Positions 49,314-58,794 of a stretch of 64,000 nucleotides of DNA are shown piece by piece. Position numbers and translations under genes: made by a program. The notes beneath the pieces were generated by a model that was given only the letters and a program-made list of their open reading frames with translations, did not search any database and was not told the DNA's origin. Each line of letters begins with the position of its first letter. Position 1 is the stretch's first letter. Origin of the DNA: Lycium barbarum (taxonomy: Eukaryota; Streptophyta; Magnoliopsida; Solanales; Solanaceae); contig NC_083346.1 in NCBI RefSeq assembly GCF_019175385.1, positions 62,773,821-62,837,820 on the forward strand, given 5' to 3'.

Positions 49314-50176
49314 CTTATAAATGTTCCATAATGGAATCGGGGGTTCACGACCTTATGTCACCTCGATAAAGTATAGCTATCTTTGAGTTATTATACATGC
49401 ATTATGATGAGTTTATGTAATGATATTACACCGTGCCTATATGGCACGGGCAGACACACCACTGCAGCGGGCAGCTTATACCCCGGACGCGGGTTAATTA
49501 TTATCACACCGTGCCTATATGGACGAGCAGCTTATACACTTGTACATTTATACATACATGATATGATGATGATTATGAGTAAGCCAGCATGTGCTATTTT
49601 TTTTATAAGTGACAGTCATATGCAGTTGCTCCTTATTGATTCTTCCTTTATCTTATTGATGTATTTTCATTACTTATGCCTCTCATACTCAGTACAATGT
49701 TTGTACTGACGTCCGTTTTCTTTGGACGCTGTGTTCATGCCCACAGGTAGACAGGGAGGTGAGCTTGATCCAGACTCGTAGGAGCTAGTAGCTGATTTGA
49801 AAGCACTCCATTGTTCCGGAGGTGCCTTTGATTATTCTTTTGTGTACATGTGTATATTTTGGGCACGACGGGGTCCTATCCCGTCCCTATGTCTAGCACT
49901 CTAGTAGAGGCTCATAGATACACAGTGTGGGTGATATGGTCTCACGAGGGTACTACTGTATATATATATATATATATATATATTATCATTTTGATAGCCG
50001 AAAGACTTATGTATATAAAAGTATTTATGTTCTCAAATGGAAGATGATTTTCTTATGATTTGAGTATGAACTTGATAAAAGAACGTTTAATGAGTATGAT
50101 GAGTAGTAGAACGAGTGGTGCTCGGTGGTTAGCCCCGGGTACCCGTCACGGCCCCTAGTCGGGTCGTGACATCAAG

Positions 50177-50600
50177 TACCTCAAAACACGATATCCTTAG
50201 CATATTAAGCACTCCTAGTTTAACCCCGATTGTACGGGTTATAACATCTTTGATTCGTTTAACCCCGAAACCTTATGGTACATGCTTAACATTTGTTTAA
50301 TACCATCCTTAGCCTTGTAGGGCTTTCATGACTCCTCCGGTCTCACATTAGTTACTTACGATAAAAAGACGCGAAAAAAATCTGAGGTGTAATAATAAGA
50401 TATGCATTAAGATTTAAATGTTTGAATCTGAATATTAAAATGTTGTATTAAGATTTGAATATTAAATAATTAAGAAAATTTGTTTCTCAACATTTGGATG
50501 TATAGAAGTTGTCTTTATTTAAAAATTAATAAATGTAAAATTTATTTAAAAACTAAATTAAACTGATACTATATCAATAAAATAAGTTTTTAAAAATTAT
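50177..50600. other. AT-rich spacer, no gene seen
   Basis: The first ~220 bp continue the pre-insertion sequence of D and include a decayed LTR-like stretch (to 'gaggtgtaataataag', about 50395). The rest is AT-rich with no recognisable content. Confidence 0.4.
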
Positions 50601-50872
50601 ATGGTGATTGGTCGTGGTAATGGCTAGCGGTGGTGGTTGTGGGTAGTAGCTAGTAGTGATGGTGGTTGACAGTAATAACTGATGGTGGTGATGAATGATG
50701 GCAGTGGGTGACGATATATAGTGGTGGCTGATGGTAGTGATTATCGGTTAGTACATGGTGATTGTAATAGTGGTTGATGGTGATGATTGAAATAACTGGT
50801 GGCTAATATTGGTGACGATTGACTGTGGTGATTGTGGGTGGTGGTAATTAATAATGGTGGACAGCGGGTGTT
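50601..50872. repeat. Degenerate GGT/GAT minisatellite
   Basis: About 270 bp of imperfect repeats on themes such as 'tggtggt' and 'gatggtgatgattg', with no open frame of note. Confidence 0.6.
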
Positions 50873-50882
50873 AACAGTTAGA

Positions 50883-51312
50883 GGTCGTTTGGTATGATAT
50901 ATAAGAAAAAATAGTCATGCGATAAAAATTTAGTATCACCTTATCTCTTGTTTGGTTAATAATCCCGAGATAAGTTATCCCAAGATTAAAAATAGTACCA
51001 GGATAAGTTATTCCTGGCAGAGGGTGGAATAACAATCTCAGGATCAGTTATCCCAGGATAAAAATAATAAAAATGACAAAAATAGCCCTTAAGGTCCCTC
51101 AAACCCCTTTTCTACTAAATAAGGTGGAAGGTGTTTTTGTAAACAAACAACGTTTTCTTAGAAATTACGTAATGCATGTTACTTTTAGTACAACAAACCA
51201 AACAAGCAATAAGAAATAATACCAGGATAACTAATCACAACATAACTAATTCCAGTATAACTAATCACAACATAATTAATCCTAGCATAACTTGTTTTTA
51301 AACCAAACGACC
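50883..51312. mobile_element. MITE-like element with GGTCGTTTGG termini
   Basis: Inverted termini GGTCGTTTGGT and ACCAAACGACC bound 430 bp that is internally repetitive ('ataactaatcacaacataa', 'gataagttat'). There is no coding capacity. A clean target duplication was not found, so the superfamily is left open; hAT-like or PIF-like is possible. Confidence 0.65.
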
Positions 51313-51383
51313 CCTTATAGTATTTGGAGTAGCAATGGAATATCATCTTTCTAGAAATCCTTTGACACCCACGTTAAATGCTA

Positions 51384-51640
51384 CTCCCTCCATTCCATAA
51401 TAAGTGGTGTTTTTAGCTTATGCACACGCCTTAAGAAATTGTTTACTCCTAGAAAATTATGAATGTTTTTACTAACTTACCCCTAATTAATGCTTAGAAA
51501 AAGAAAATCTATGATTCTTGATTATAAATAAGAATGAATTTGGAAGAATAAGATCAGTTTTTTCTTGAAATCCTAAAACATCACTAATTTTAAAATAAAA
51601 TGAAAAGCTTAAAACATCACTTATTATTGAATGGAGGTAG
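51384..51640. mobile_element. Stowaway-like MITE
   Basis: A 257-bp element with TIRs CTCCCTCCATTCCATAATAA and the matching TTATTATTGAATGGAGGTAG, flanked by TA (51382-51383, 51641-51642). This is the Tc1/mariner MITE signature. It lies about 1 kb upstream of the ARF start codon. Confidence 0.85.
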
Positions 51641-51833
51641 TAATAAATAAAGCCTTAGATCCGTTATTAAAATCAGAGTACAAATTTACTGGATATAACT
51701 TACCGCAAAATATGCCTTCTCAAATCTCTTACCCTTGGCCGTTACACCTTTCAATCAAAAAGAGAAAACAAAAAAGGGGGGAAAATATTCTGATGAAAAA
51801 ACACAAAATACTACGTACTCTAATAGTACATAT

Positions 51834-52040
51834 TATTTCCTCTGTCTCAAATTTTTTTTTTTTAGTCTATTTCAAAAAAATTAGCATTTTTCTATATTTA
51901 AAAATAATTTAACTTTATGAGATGATTTACATCCACACAAATATTTAAGGTTTGTTTTGGACCACACATTTTTATTTTTTTAAAATTTTATATTAAATCA
52001 AATTAAGATAATATTTTTGGGACGAAGAAAATAATATTTT
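51834..52040. mobile_element. Degenerate Stowaway-like MITE
   Basis: Diverged inverted termini 'atttcctctgtctcaaatt' and 'tttttgggacgaagaaaat' enclose ~200 bp of AT-rich DNA. It sits directly upstream of the likely ARF core promoter. Confidence 0.5.
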
Positions 52041-52044
52041 AGTA

Positions 52045-52080
52045 TATATATATATATATATTTATATAAATATAAAGAAG
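52045..52080 (+). promoter_or_regulatory. Possible ARF core promoter (TATA tract)
   Basis: The AT tract ends in 'tttatataaatataaag'. Downstream the sequence changes to CT-rich leader type (ctctctctgg, 52120 onward). A start of transcription around 52090-52130 is inferred from position only. Confidence 0.4.
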
Positions 52081-52162
52081 TGATAGAGACGTCACTATCA
52101 CACCACTAATCTGCCACCCTCTCTCTGGTCGGCAGCGAAGCTTCAGGTGACTGTTGAGTGTG

Positions 52163-52175
52163 TGTCTCTTGTCTC
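52163..52175 (+). promoter_or_regulatory. Two TGTCTC auxin response elements
   Basis: TGTCTC at 52163-52168 and 52170-52175, seven bases apart start to start, in the promoter or early leader of the ARF gene. ARF proteins bind this hexamer, so self- or cross-regulation by ARFs is possible. It is embedded in CT-rich DNA, so chance occurrence is not excluded. Confidence 0.4.
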
Positions 52176-52347
52176 TGTCTGTCCCCATCAACACCCTCTC
52201 TCGCTCTTTACTGTTACTTATTTATGTTGTCTAAACTCTAAGCAAAACCCCTATTCCATTCTCTTCAAGTAAAAAACTCGGGAAAACCCAACAATTTTGC
52301 ACTTCTGTTTTTTCCTATTGCATTGATCTGAGAGAAAAAGCTTAAAA

Positions 52348-52392
52348 ATGGAACCTCACCTTAATATTTTCATGTCAAACCCATTATTCTGA
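52348..52392 (+). CDS. Upstream ORF in ARF leader, 14 codons
   Basis: ATG (context aaaaATGg) to TGA encodes a 14-residue peptide (MEPHLNIFMSNPLF), ending two bases before the leader-intron donor. It would lie in the first, noncoding exon if transcription starts near 52.1 kb. It could lower translation of the main frame. No conservation could be checked. Confidence 0.4.
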   Translation: MEPHLNIFMSNPLF

Positions 52393-52394
52393 AG

Positions 52395-52569
52395 GTAAAC
52401 TTATCTTCCGTTTCTCTCTCTCTTTCTTTCTTTTAATTTGTGGGTTTTCCCTAGATATATGGAATAGTTAATGTAAATTGAACAGTTCCAAAATTTGTTT
52501 CATTTTCTTGTCTCTCTCTCATTTTGTTGTTTCAAGGCCTTGATTCTTGGAATTTCTTTGTGCTTGCAG
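52395..52569 (+). other. Probable leader intron of the ARF gene
   Basis: Donor CTGAAG/GTAAAC at 52395 and acceptor tttgtgcttgcAG/GAATTT ending at 52569. It is T-rich inside, as plant introns are. Its removal joins the uORF-bearing exon to the exon with the start codon at 52675. Confidence 0.65.
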
Positions 52570-52609
52570 GAATTTGAGGTGAAAGAAGGAGATTGTTGTG
52601 TGTGTGTGT

Positions 52610-52628
52610 GGGGGGGGGGGGGGGGGGG
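52610..52628 (+). repeat. G19 homopolymer in ARF leader
   Basis: Nineteen G follow a (GT)n tract, 46 bases upstream of the start codon and inside the second leader exon. It could form a G-quadruplex in RNA. Length is prone to sequencing error. Confidence 0.7.
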
Positions 52629-52674
52629 AGATTGCATTTTTACGTGTTTGGAGGTTATTAAGAATAAAGGGAGA

Positions 52675-55097
52675 ATGATTAATATTATGAATAAACCTAT
52701 CAATGAAGTTGAGAGAGGTTTGGATCCTCAGTTATGGCATGCCTGTGCTGGTGGTATGGTCCAAATGGCATCAGTGAACTCAAAATCCTTTTACTTTCCT
52801 CAGGGTCACGCTGAACATGCCAACAAGAATGTTGATTTTGGGAGTTTCCCTAAAATTCCATCCCTAACTCTTTGTAAGGTGTCATCCATAAGGTATTTGG
52901 CTGATACTGAGACTGATGAGGTGTATGCCAAGATAAGATTGGTTCCGCTGAAAGGCAATGAATGTGATGGTGATGATGTTGATGGTGCTGGATTTCTAGG
53001 GATTGATAATAAGAATGAGAATAATAATCAAGAGAAACCTAATTCATTTGCTAAGACATTGACACAGTCTGATGCAAACAATGGTGGGGGTTTCTCTGTG
53101 CCAAGATATTGTGCTGAGACCATATTCCCGCGCCTGGATTACTCGGCTGAGCCTCCGGTCCAGACCATTTTGGCCAAGGATGTTCATGGGGAGGTCTGGA
53201 AGTTTAGACATATCTATAGGGGGACGCCAAGGAGGCATCTTTTGACAACTGGTTGGAGCAATTTTGTGAACCAAAAGAAGCTTGTTGCCGGGGATTCAAT
53301 TGTGTTCTTGAGGGCGGAAAACGGGGATCTTTGTGTTGGGATCCGGAGGGCGAAACGAGGGATTGGCACAGAGGTGCCAAACTCTGGATGGAATGGGAAT
53401 TATGCATCCTCACTCTATCAGGGGTTTTTGAGTGAAGATGAGAAGAAGTTCATCCGAAATGATGGTATGAGGGGAAAAGGTAAAGTTAGAGCTGAATCTG
53501 TCATTGAAGCAGCAAAACTTGCTGCCTGTGGCCAGCCATTTGAGGTGGTTTACTATCCCCGAGCAAGTACACCGGAGTTTGTGGTCAAGGCCTCTTCTGT
53601 AAGAGCTGCAATGAGAGTCCAATGGTCCTCTGGGATGAGGTTCAAAATGCCTTTTGAGACTGAAGATTCCTCAAGGATAAGCTGGTTCATGGGGACCATA
53701 TCTTCTGTTCATGTTGATGATCCCATCCACTGGCCTGATTCTCCATGGCGCCTTCTCCAGGTAATCTATTTACAAATTCTTTATTTTCATCTTTATAGTT
53801 GCATACTAGTATGTAGTTTAACTACTCCTTGTAATATTATGTTTCGAAACTTGATGGATGAAATTTCTTGCACTTTGACCTTCTCAAGCCGTTTACAAAA
53901 ACAGTTAAGCATGTTGTGTCTGATAGAAATAACTTTGGAAAAACTTTACTGTTAGTGTTTATCTAGAGATGATACTTGTATTCGAAGGAGGATGCTAAAT
54001 GTCCCTGTCCTGAGGATTTAATTAGAGTCAGCAAGTCCCTTCCTTTTATGATAGTTCCGGTTTCTGATTTTGCTAATTGATGAGCAGGTACATTGGGATG
54101 AGCCAGATTTGCTTCAAAATGTGAAGAGAGTGAGTCCATGGTTGGTTGAGTTGGTATCAAATATGCCGCCCATCCATCTCTCTCCGTTCTCTCCACCAAG
54201 AAAGAAGTTGAGGGTTCCACAACCCCATGAATTTCCCATGGCTGGGCAACTCTCACTTCTCACCAACCCTTTAAGCCCCAGCAGCCCTTTGTGTTGTATA
54301 TCAGACAACATTCCTGCAGGCATACAGGGAGCCAGGCATGCTTTATCTTCAACACATCTCCACTTCAACAAACTGCAGGCAGGACTGCTGCCATTTGGAT
54401 TCAAAGATTCTGTCCCGCCTTCTAGACGTGGCAGCTTCATCACCAGTTTTCATGATGATGTGAATATCTCCTGCCTATTAACCATGGGAAATAAGACTCC
54501 TGCGCAAACACAAACACCAATGTTCATGTTATTTGGTAAACCCATTTTCACCGAGCAGCAAATGTCCCTTAGCTGCTCTAGTGAAACAGTTGGCAACAGT
54601 TCATCTAATGGGAATCCGGAGAAGATGATGCATCTCTCCGAGGGTTCAGGATCAACCGTTGTTCATAATGAAAATTCTTCAGGTGAAGTGCTTCCTTGTT
54701 ATAAAGATCAGAAACCTGAATTTGGTTTGGAGACCGGTCACTGCAAGGTTTTCATGGAATCCGAGGATGTAGGCCGAACACTTGACCTTTCAGTCCTTGG
54801 CTCGTACGAAGAGTTGTATAAAAAGCTAGCTGACATGTTTGGAGTTGGAACATCAGAGATGCTGAGCAATGTGCTTTACCAAGACTTTACTGGTGCTGTT
54901 AAGCACACTGGAGATGAACCATTCAGGTGAAGTTCTAAGCCACAGATTTCTTTTTATGTTCATTTTAAGCTAGCAGATATGTTTAGCATTTGACATTGTC
55001 CTTTTCTATTGTCTTTTGCGATTGCAGTCGGTTTGTTAAGACAGCAAGGCGGCTTACCATCTTAACGGATTCTGGCAGCGCTAACATACGGAGATAG
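52675..55097 (+). CDS. ARF16: Auxin response factor, class C (ARF10/16 type)
   Basis: A nuclear transcription factor that binds auxin response elements; class C ARFs are mostly repressors and miR160 targets. Exons 52675-53760, 54088-54926 and 55028-55097, with GT-AG introns, give 664 residues. The start at 52675 (MINIMN..) matches the ARF16 N-terminus; the frame is open upstream only by running through the leader intron. Domains: dimerisation/N-terminal part 'LDPQLWHACAGGMVQM' (17-31), B3 DNA-binding domain about 124-228 ('FAKTLTQSDANNGGGFSVPR', 'RHLLTTGWSNFVNQKKLVAG'), ARF domain about 276-360 ('PFEVVYYPRASTPEF'), middle region with the miR160 site, and a C-terminal PB1-like domain from about 555 ('GHCKVFMESEDVGRTLDLS'), ending RRLTILTDSGSANIRR. 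Length fits the family (ARF16 in Arabidopsis is of similar size). No damage is seen, and the absence of frameshifts contrasts with the surrounding transposons. ARF10 or a lineage-specific paralogue is the alternative name. Confidence 0.95.
54318..54338 (+). promoter_or_regulatory. miR160 target site in ARF exon
   Basis: The 21-nt site 'aggcatacagg' + 'gagccaggca' is complementary to the conserved plant miR160 except for the target base opposite the miRNA 3' end. It encodes AGIQGARHA in the middle region. Slicing would be expected between 54328 and 54329, giving post-transcriptional control of the ARF mRNA. Confidence 0.93.
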
Positions 55098-57020
55098 AGA
55101 TTGCTTGATCTTGATCCTTGTTAAATGTACAGTTGATTGCTACACCACAGTAGTAGCTTCAGCCTACTTTTCTTCCTGCTTTTCACTTTCAATTAGGAGT
55201 TCAAGGGGAAATGTCTCCCCTCCAACCAGTTTTTCTTGCAAATTGTAGACTGAAGACAGATTCAGCTTTGTTTAATCCTGTCAATCTACCTGGATTATTT
55301 CTTATGATACTAATTTATGCCTATTTGTTGAGGCTTCATATTCATCTTGCAGCTTTTTTGTTGATATTGCAAGAATGCAGTTTTTCTAATCAGCTGCTAT
55401 TGACAAATGTAGAAATTTAAAATTAGTAAGTGGAACATGATGTTACCTAAACAGATTGTTTTTCTTTCTTGGATACCTTTACCAGTTAATGTGTGCAAAA
55501 CTGAATGCTGGCAACATTTCTTGATTCTTGATTGTGCCTCCAAAATTTTGGAACTAACTTAAAATTCGACTTGTTCTGTTAAATCCTTTTTCCAGTCGAT
55601 TAAAATAGCGTTCACTCTCAAGGAAAAGATGTACACCAGGGTCCAGGTGCAAGAGTTACAAAACAAAGCCCAGAAAAGAAAACAAACAAAAGATGCACGC
55701 GGACCAAAAAAATAAAGGCACGCGATCGAAATACTGTTGTCAAATGCATCTGTCAAGTGCCACTAAATAAGACTAATTTGTGTTGACAGTATAACAAATT
55801 CAGTGTAATTTCACATAGCGGGGACTTAAAGAGTGTAGGCAGACTTTACCCTTATTTTGGGAGGTAGAGAGACTAATAATTTGTCTTGACAGTAAACATA
55901 AAAAATGGCAAAGAACAGTGTATAACACTATCTGTCTTAACAGTAAAAATTCATACGACTGTCTCAAGCATTATTTGGTTCAGCTTTTTAAATTTTGAGA
56001 GTGAAGAGGGTTTTAGTTGTGTTTTGGGTCTGCGTAGGATTACTTATTTTAAGTTGTCATTAGTTTCATACGAACCAAGAAAGAAAAAAGAGTTCATGTG
56101 AAATAAATAAAATGCCATATCACTTTTTGTTGCTGGATTTTGATAGAGTTGATTTTTGAAGTGATATAAATAAAGACGAGTAACTTTTTAATTGAGAAAA
56201 TGATTTTATTATTAAATAATTTTCAACAATTGAGTTACCTTTTGAATCAATGAACATCTTTATATCACTAAATTAGTCTCGAAATTATAATTTCGGGATA
56301 ATTTTAACTATCTACCAAACACCTAAAGGAAGTTAAAAGAAGAAGAATGTACAAGGAAAAATAAAAATAAAAAGATGAATGGTTTGGGGGGTCAGCCTGT
56401 CAGCTGGTGAAGGAGAGTCTACAGAATTTCTGAGAAAATAAAAAAAGAAAAGGAAAATATGTGAATGGCAGAGAGAGTAGAGGTTGCAGTGGGGAGTTGA
56501 ATTGCAGTTTGTAGTGCCAACTGGAAGTTACAAGTGTTTGCAGGCTTTCAATAAAGTCAACCTAATTAATTACTTAATTATATATATTGCATAGAACTAA
56601 ACTAACTTAATTAGGTCGTCCATGTGAACATCTGTAGATTATATTGACCATTCTTCGATAACCCTCGTGCTTCAGATATGGAAGCTACTTTGGAAAGACG
56701 CATTTAAATTTTGACATTGATTTTTATTGTTTTCGAGAGTTGCTAAATTGTCACATTAATTTGATTTAAATTTGACCACACTTATATAAAAGTCATCATA
56801 ATCTCTATTGTATAATTTTAAATTAAGATAAATTTTGAGAAGAAAAAATAAAAATAACATTAAGTAAGCATAAATTATTAAATTTGACCTAAATAGTCAT
56901 ATGAATTTACCCCATTGTGATCAAAATAGTATGACGAAAGGACCTTATTGTTTTTCTCATCCTAAGAGCCAGTGTACTCTTCTCTCTCTTTTTTCTTTTG
57001 GGTACGTTAAAAAAGATTAA
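55098..57020. other. ARF 3' UTR and intergenic DNA, no gene seen
   Basis: The first few hundred bases should be ARF 3' UTR; no decisive poly(A) signal could be chosen. About 55820-55880 has the motif 'gtgtaggcagactttaccc..ggaggtagagag', common in Solanaceae repeats and perhaps a SINE fragment (low confidence). The remainder is AT-rich without features apart from the palindrome at 56143-56277. Confidence 0.45.
56143..56277. repeat. Imperfect AT-rich palindrome
   Basis: Arms around 'gtgatataaa' (left near 56161) and 'tttatatcac' (right near 56260), with inner pairing of 'gagtaac/gttac' and 'aattgag/caatt', give a ~130-bp imperfect hairpin. It may be an old foldback MITE; no target duplication was recognised. 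Confidence 0.4.
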
Positions 57021-57022
57021 TA

Positions 57023-57284
57023 CTCCCTCCATTTACTTTTAATTATCACTATACTAAAAATAATTTTTCATTTTTATTTGTTCACTTTAGCATATCAAGA
57101 GAAAGACAATTTTATTTTTCCTCTTTACCCTTAGCATTAACTACTTATTCCTCAAACCATCTCCGAAGTTCATTGAATCTATACATCATTAATATAAGTA
57201 TTATGGTCAAATATGCACTTCATTTATTGTTTCTTAAGGGGCGTGCAAAGTCCATTGTGGACAAATAAAAGTGAACGGAGGGAG
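57023..57284. mobile_element. Stowaway-like MITE downstream of ARF
   Basis: A 262-bp element with TIRs CTCCCTCCATTTACTTTTAA and AAAAGTGAACGGAGGGAG and TA duplications at 57021-57022 and 57285-57286. Confidence 0.88.
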
Positions 57285-57418
57285 TATATTACTTAGAATG
57301 TTTCATAAGCTACTTGGATGATATCTCTTAGGAGAAGAAACTCCATTTCTTTCGGAACAGTTTTACAAATTATCAAATCTTCTATATGCTTGTGATCTTC
57401 GATTCTTCATTTGTTGAG

Positions 57419-57606
57419 CAAGGGCGGAGCCAAGTGGTGGCCAGGGTGTTCACCCGAACCCCCTTCGGCAAAAAATTATCATGTATACACAAGGTTAAAA
57501 TTATTTTTTATGTATAAATAGTAGATGTTGAACCACCTTGGCTTCTTCGTTTCTTACTCTTTCATATTTTTTAACCCCCTTAGTGAAAATCCTGGCTCCG
57601 CCACTG
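57419..57606. mobile_element. hAT-type MITE with 8-bp TSD
   Basis: 188 bp with inverted termini CAAGGGCGGAGCCA and TGGCTCCGCCACTG. Flanks are ttgttgag (57411-57418) and ttgctgag (57607-57614), an 8-bp duplication with one mismatch, as expected for hAT elements. Confidence 0.85.
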
Positions 57607-57614
57607 TTGCTGAG

Positions 57615-58334
57615 GAGTCAGCAAAATTATTTGCCTCTCTCTGTTTGTGCGTGATACTCTATATTCGCGGATATAACTATTAATGATTTTGTAGGCATAT
57701 TGTTTACCTTTAAAATGGATAACAATTAAATTTGTACGCGGTGCATAGGATATGCGGTTTAATTTAATACGAATGACTATAAAGCAATAAATAATAATGC
57801 AAGAATGGGTAAAAAACAATCAAACCACGGGAAAGCAACGATTGGTTCTAGGAGCGACCGATCGGTTGGCTAGGGCCCGAGGAACCAGGCTCGTGTTACA
57901 GTGGTTAAATAATGAACAATGATAGAACACTTAGAGAGATGGATGAATACTTAGAATCAAATTGTATTGTTCAGTCTGTTTGTACGTATGGCCAACTGGC
58001 CAAGAAAAAAAGGGTCCTCCTCTTTATATAATAGAGGAGTCCTAACCCTAATACAAGTCTAAATAAGGTATAAAATCTTCAGTTATTGACAAGCGAAATC
58101 GACGCCGTCATATCCGGCTAATGGCGGATATTTCAGACCCTTATTTATCATTGCTAACCGCCTTCTCGTCCTATCTCGATATTCAGTTCCAACCGGACTC
58201 AGTGACCCGGGGTCAGATGTGCTCGATCTTGCTACGATCCAACGCTTAACCTTGATCTTGACTGGGATTCGTCCGATCTAGCAATGACCATCATGATCTT
58301 ACATTTCTTGTCGGGAAACGGAGGGTATCCTTGC
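57615..58334. other. Upstream part of a split repeat, no gene
   Basis: No convincing ORF. A GC-richer stretch from about 57826 has 'ctctttatataatagagg', promoter-like, and runs to the TSD cttgc (58330-58334) of the solo LTR. It continues at 61389, so it was once contiguous with the leader of the gag-like gene. It may be an LTR or leader of that element. Confidence 0.4.
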
Positions 58335-58619
58335 TGTTACATCCCGTATTTTATACATTCAGATATTTCAAGGTGGTCGTGGTAGGTTAAGGGCAAGACT
58401 ATGTTCCAATTTTTTTTTTAATATACAAGTTGTTTATTAGTATGAAAATATTGAGAAAGGTCAAGGGTAAAAAGGAAAAATTCACAAAATGGCTTATGGT
58501 AATATTGCGGAAGGCTAGGGGCAAAATGGGAATTTCACAAGAAGTCTTGAAAATTCTTGAAGAAGCCAAGTTGGCCGTGTGGCATATAAGTATATGTCCA
58601 CATTTTTATTTAATGAGGA

Positions 58620-58651
<32 letters not shown>

Positions 58652-58756
58652 GATATGAACCAAGCTTGTTACATAAGCCAAGTGGTCATATTTGTGTAAT
58701 TAAGAAAGTTCAAGAAAAATGGAGAAGGGGACATGTGTCCACCTTGTATTAGTAGA

Positions 58757-58794
<38 letters not shown>

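Larger units (their letters stand above)
45099..50171 (+). mobile_element. 3' LTR of element D, split by solo LTR E
   Basis: It starts TGTTACACCTTGG and ends GTCGTGACA, followed by TSD tcaag (50172-50176). Without the 2517-bp insertion it is 2556 bp. The insertion point matches the uninterrupted partner at about 16214 ('cttaaggataacagg'). It keeps the complete core (49678-49754, GTACTGACGTCC) and the complete LTR end that the 5' copy lost. Confidence 0.9.
16170..50176 (+). mobile_element. Nested Ty3/gypsy element D with its insertions
   Basis: The same five bases (tcaag) flank the D-type LTR start at 16175 and the D-type LTR end at 50171, so both LTRs belong to one insertion now spread over 34 kb. 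Reading outward in: D's 5' LTR is truncated at 18676; elements C and A fill 18677-37316; D resumes in its leader at 37317; its gag is split by a solo LTR; its pol runs to 44893; its 3' LTR is split by solo LTR E. The junction at 18676/37317 removed the 5' LTR end (~55 bp) and the primer binding site of D. Confidence 0.85.

Noticed and set aside
52495..52674. N-terminal extension of the ARF frame upstream of 52675
   Set aside because: It runs through the probable leader intron (acceptor at 52569) and poly-G, and lacks similarity to ARF N-termini. The family starts at the equivalent of 52675.
53761..53955. Coding continuation after 53760
   Set aside because: A GT donor follows LLQ at 53760, and the family sequence resumes at 54088 with VHWDEPDLLQ after an AG acceptor. 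The read-through residues do not resemble ARF.
57580..57819. 79-codon minus-strand frame
   Set aside because: It starts in AT-rich DNA and ends in the TIR of the hAT MITE; no motif.
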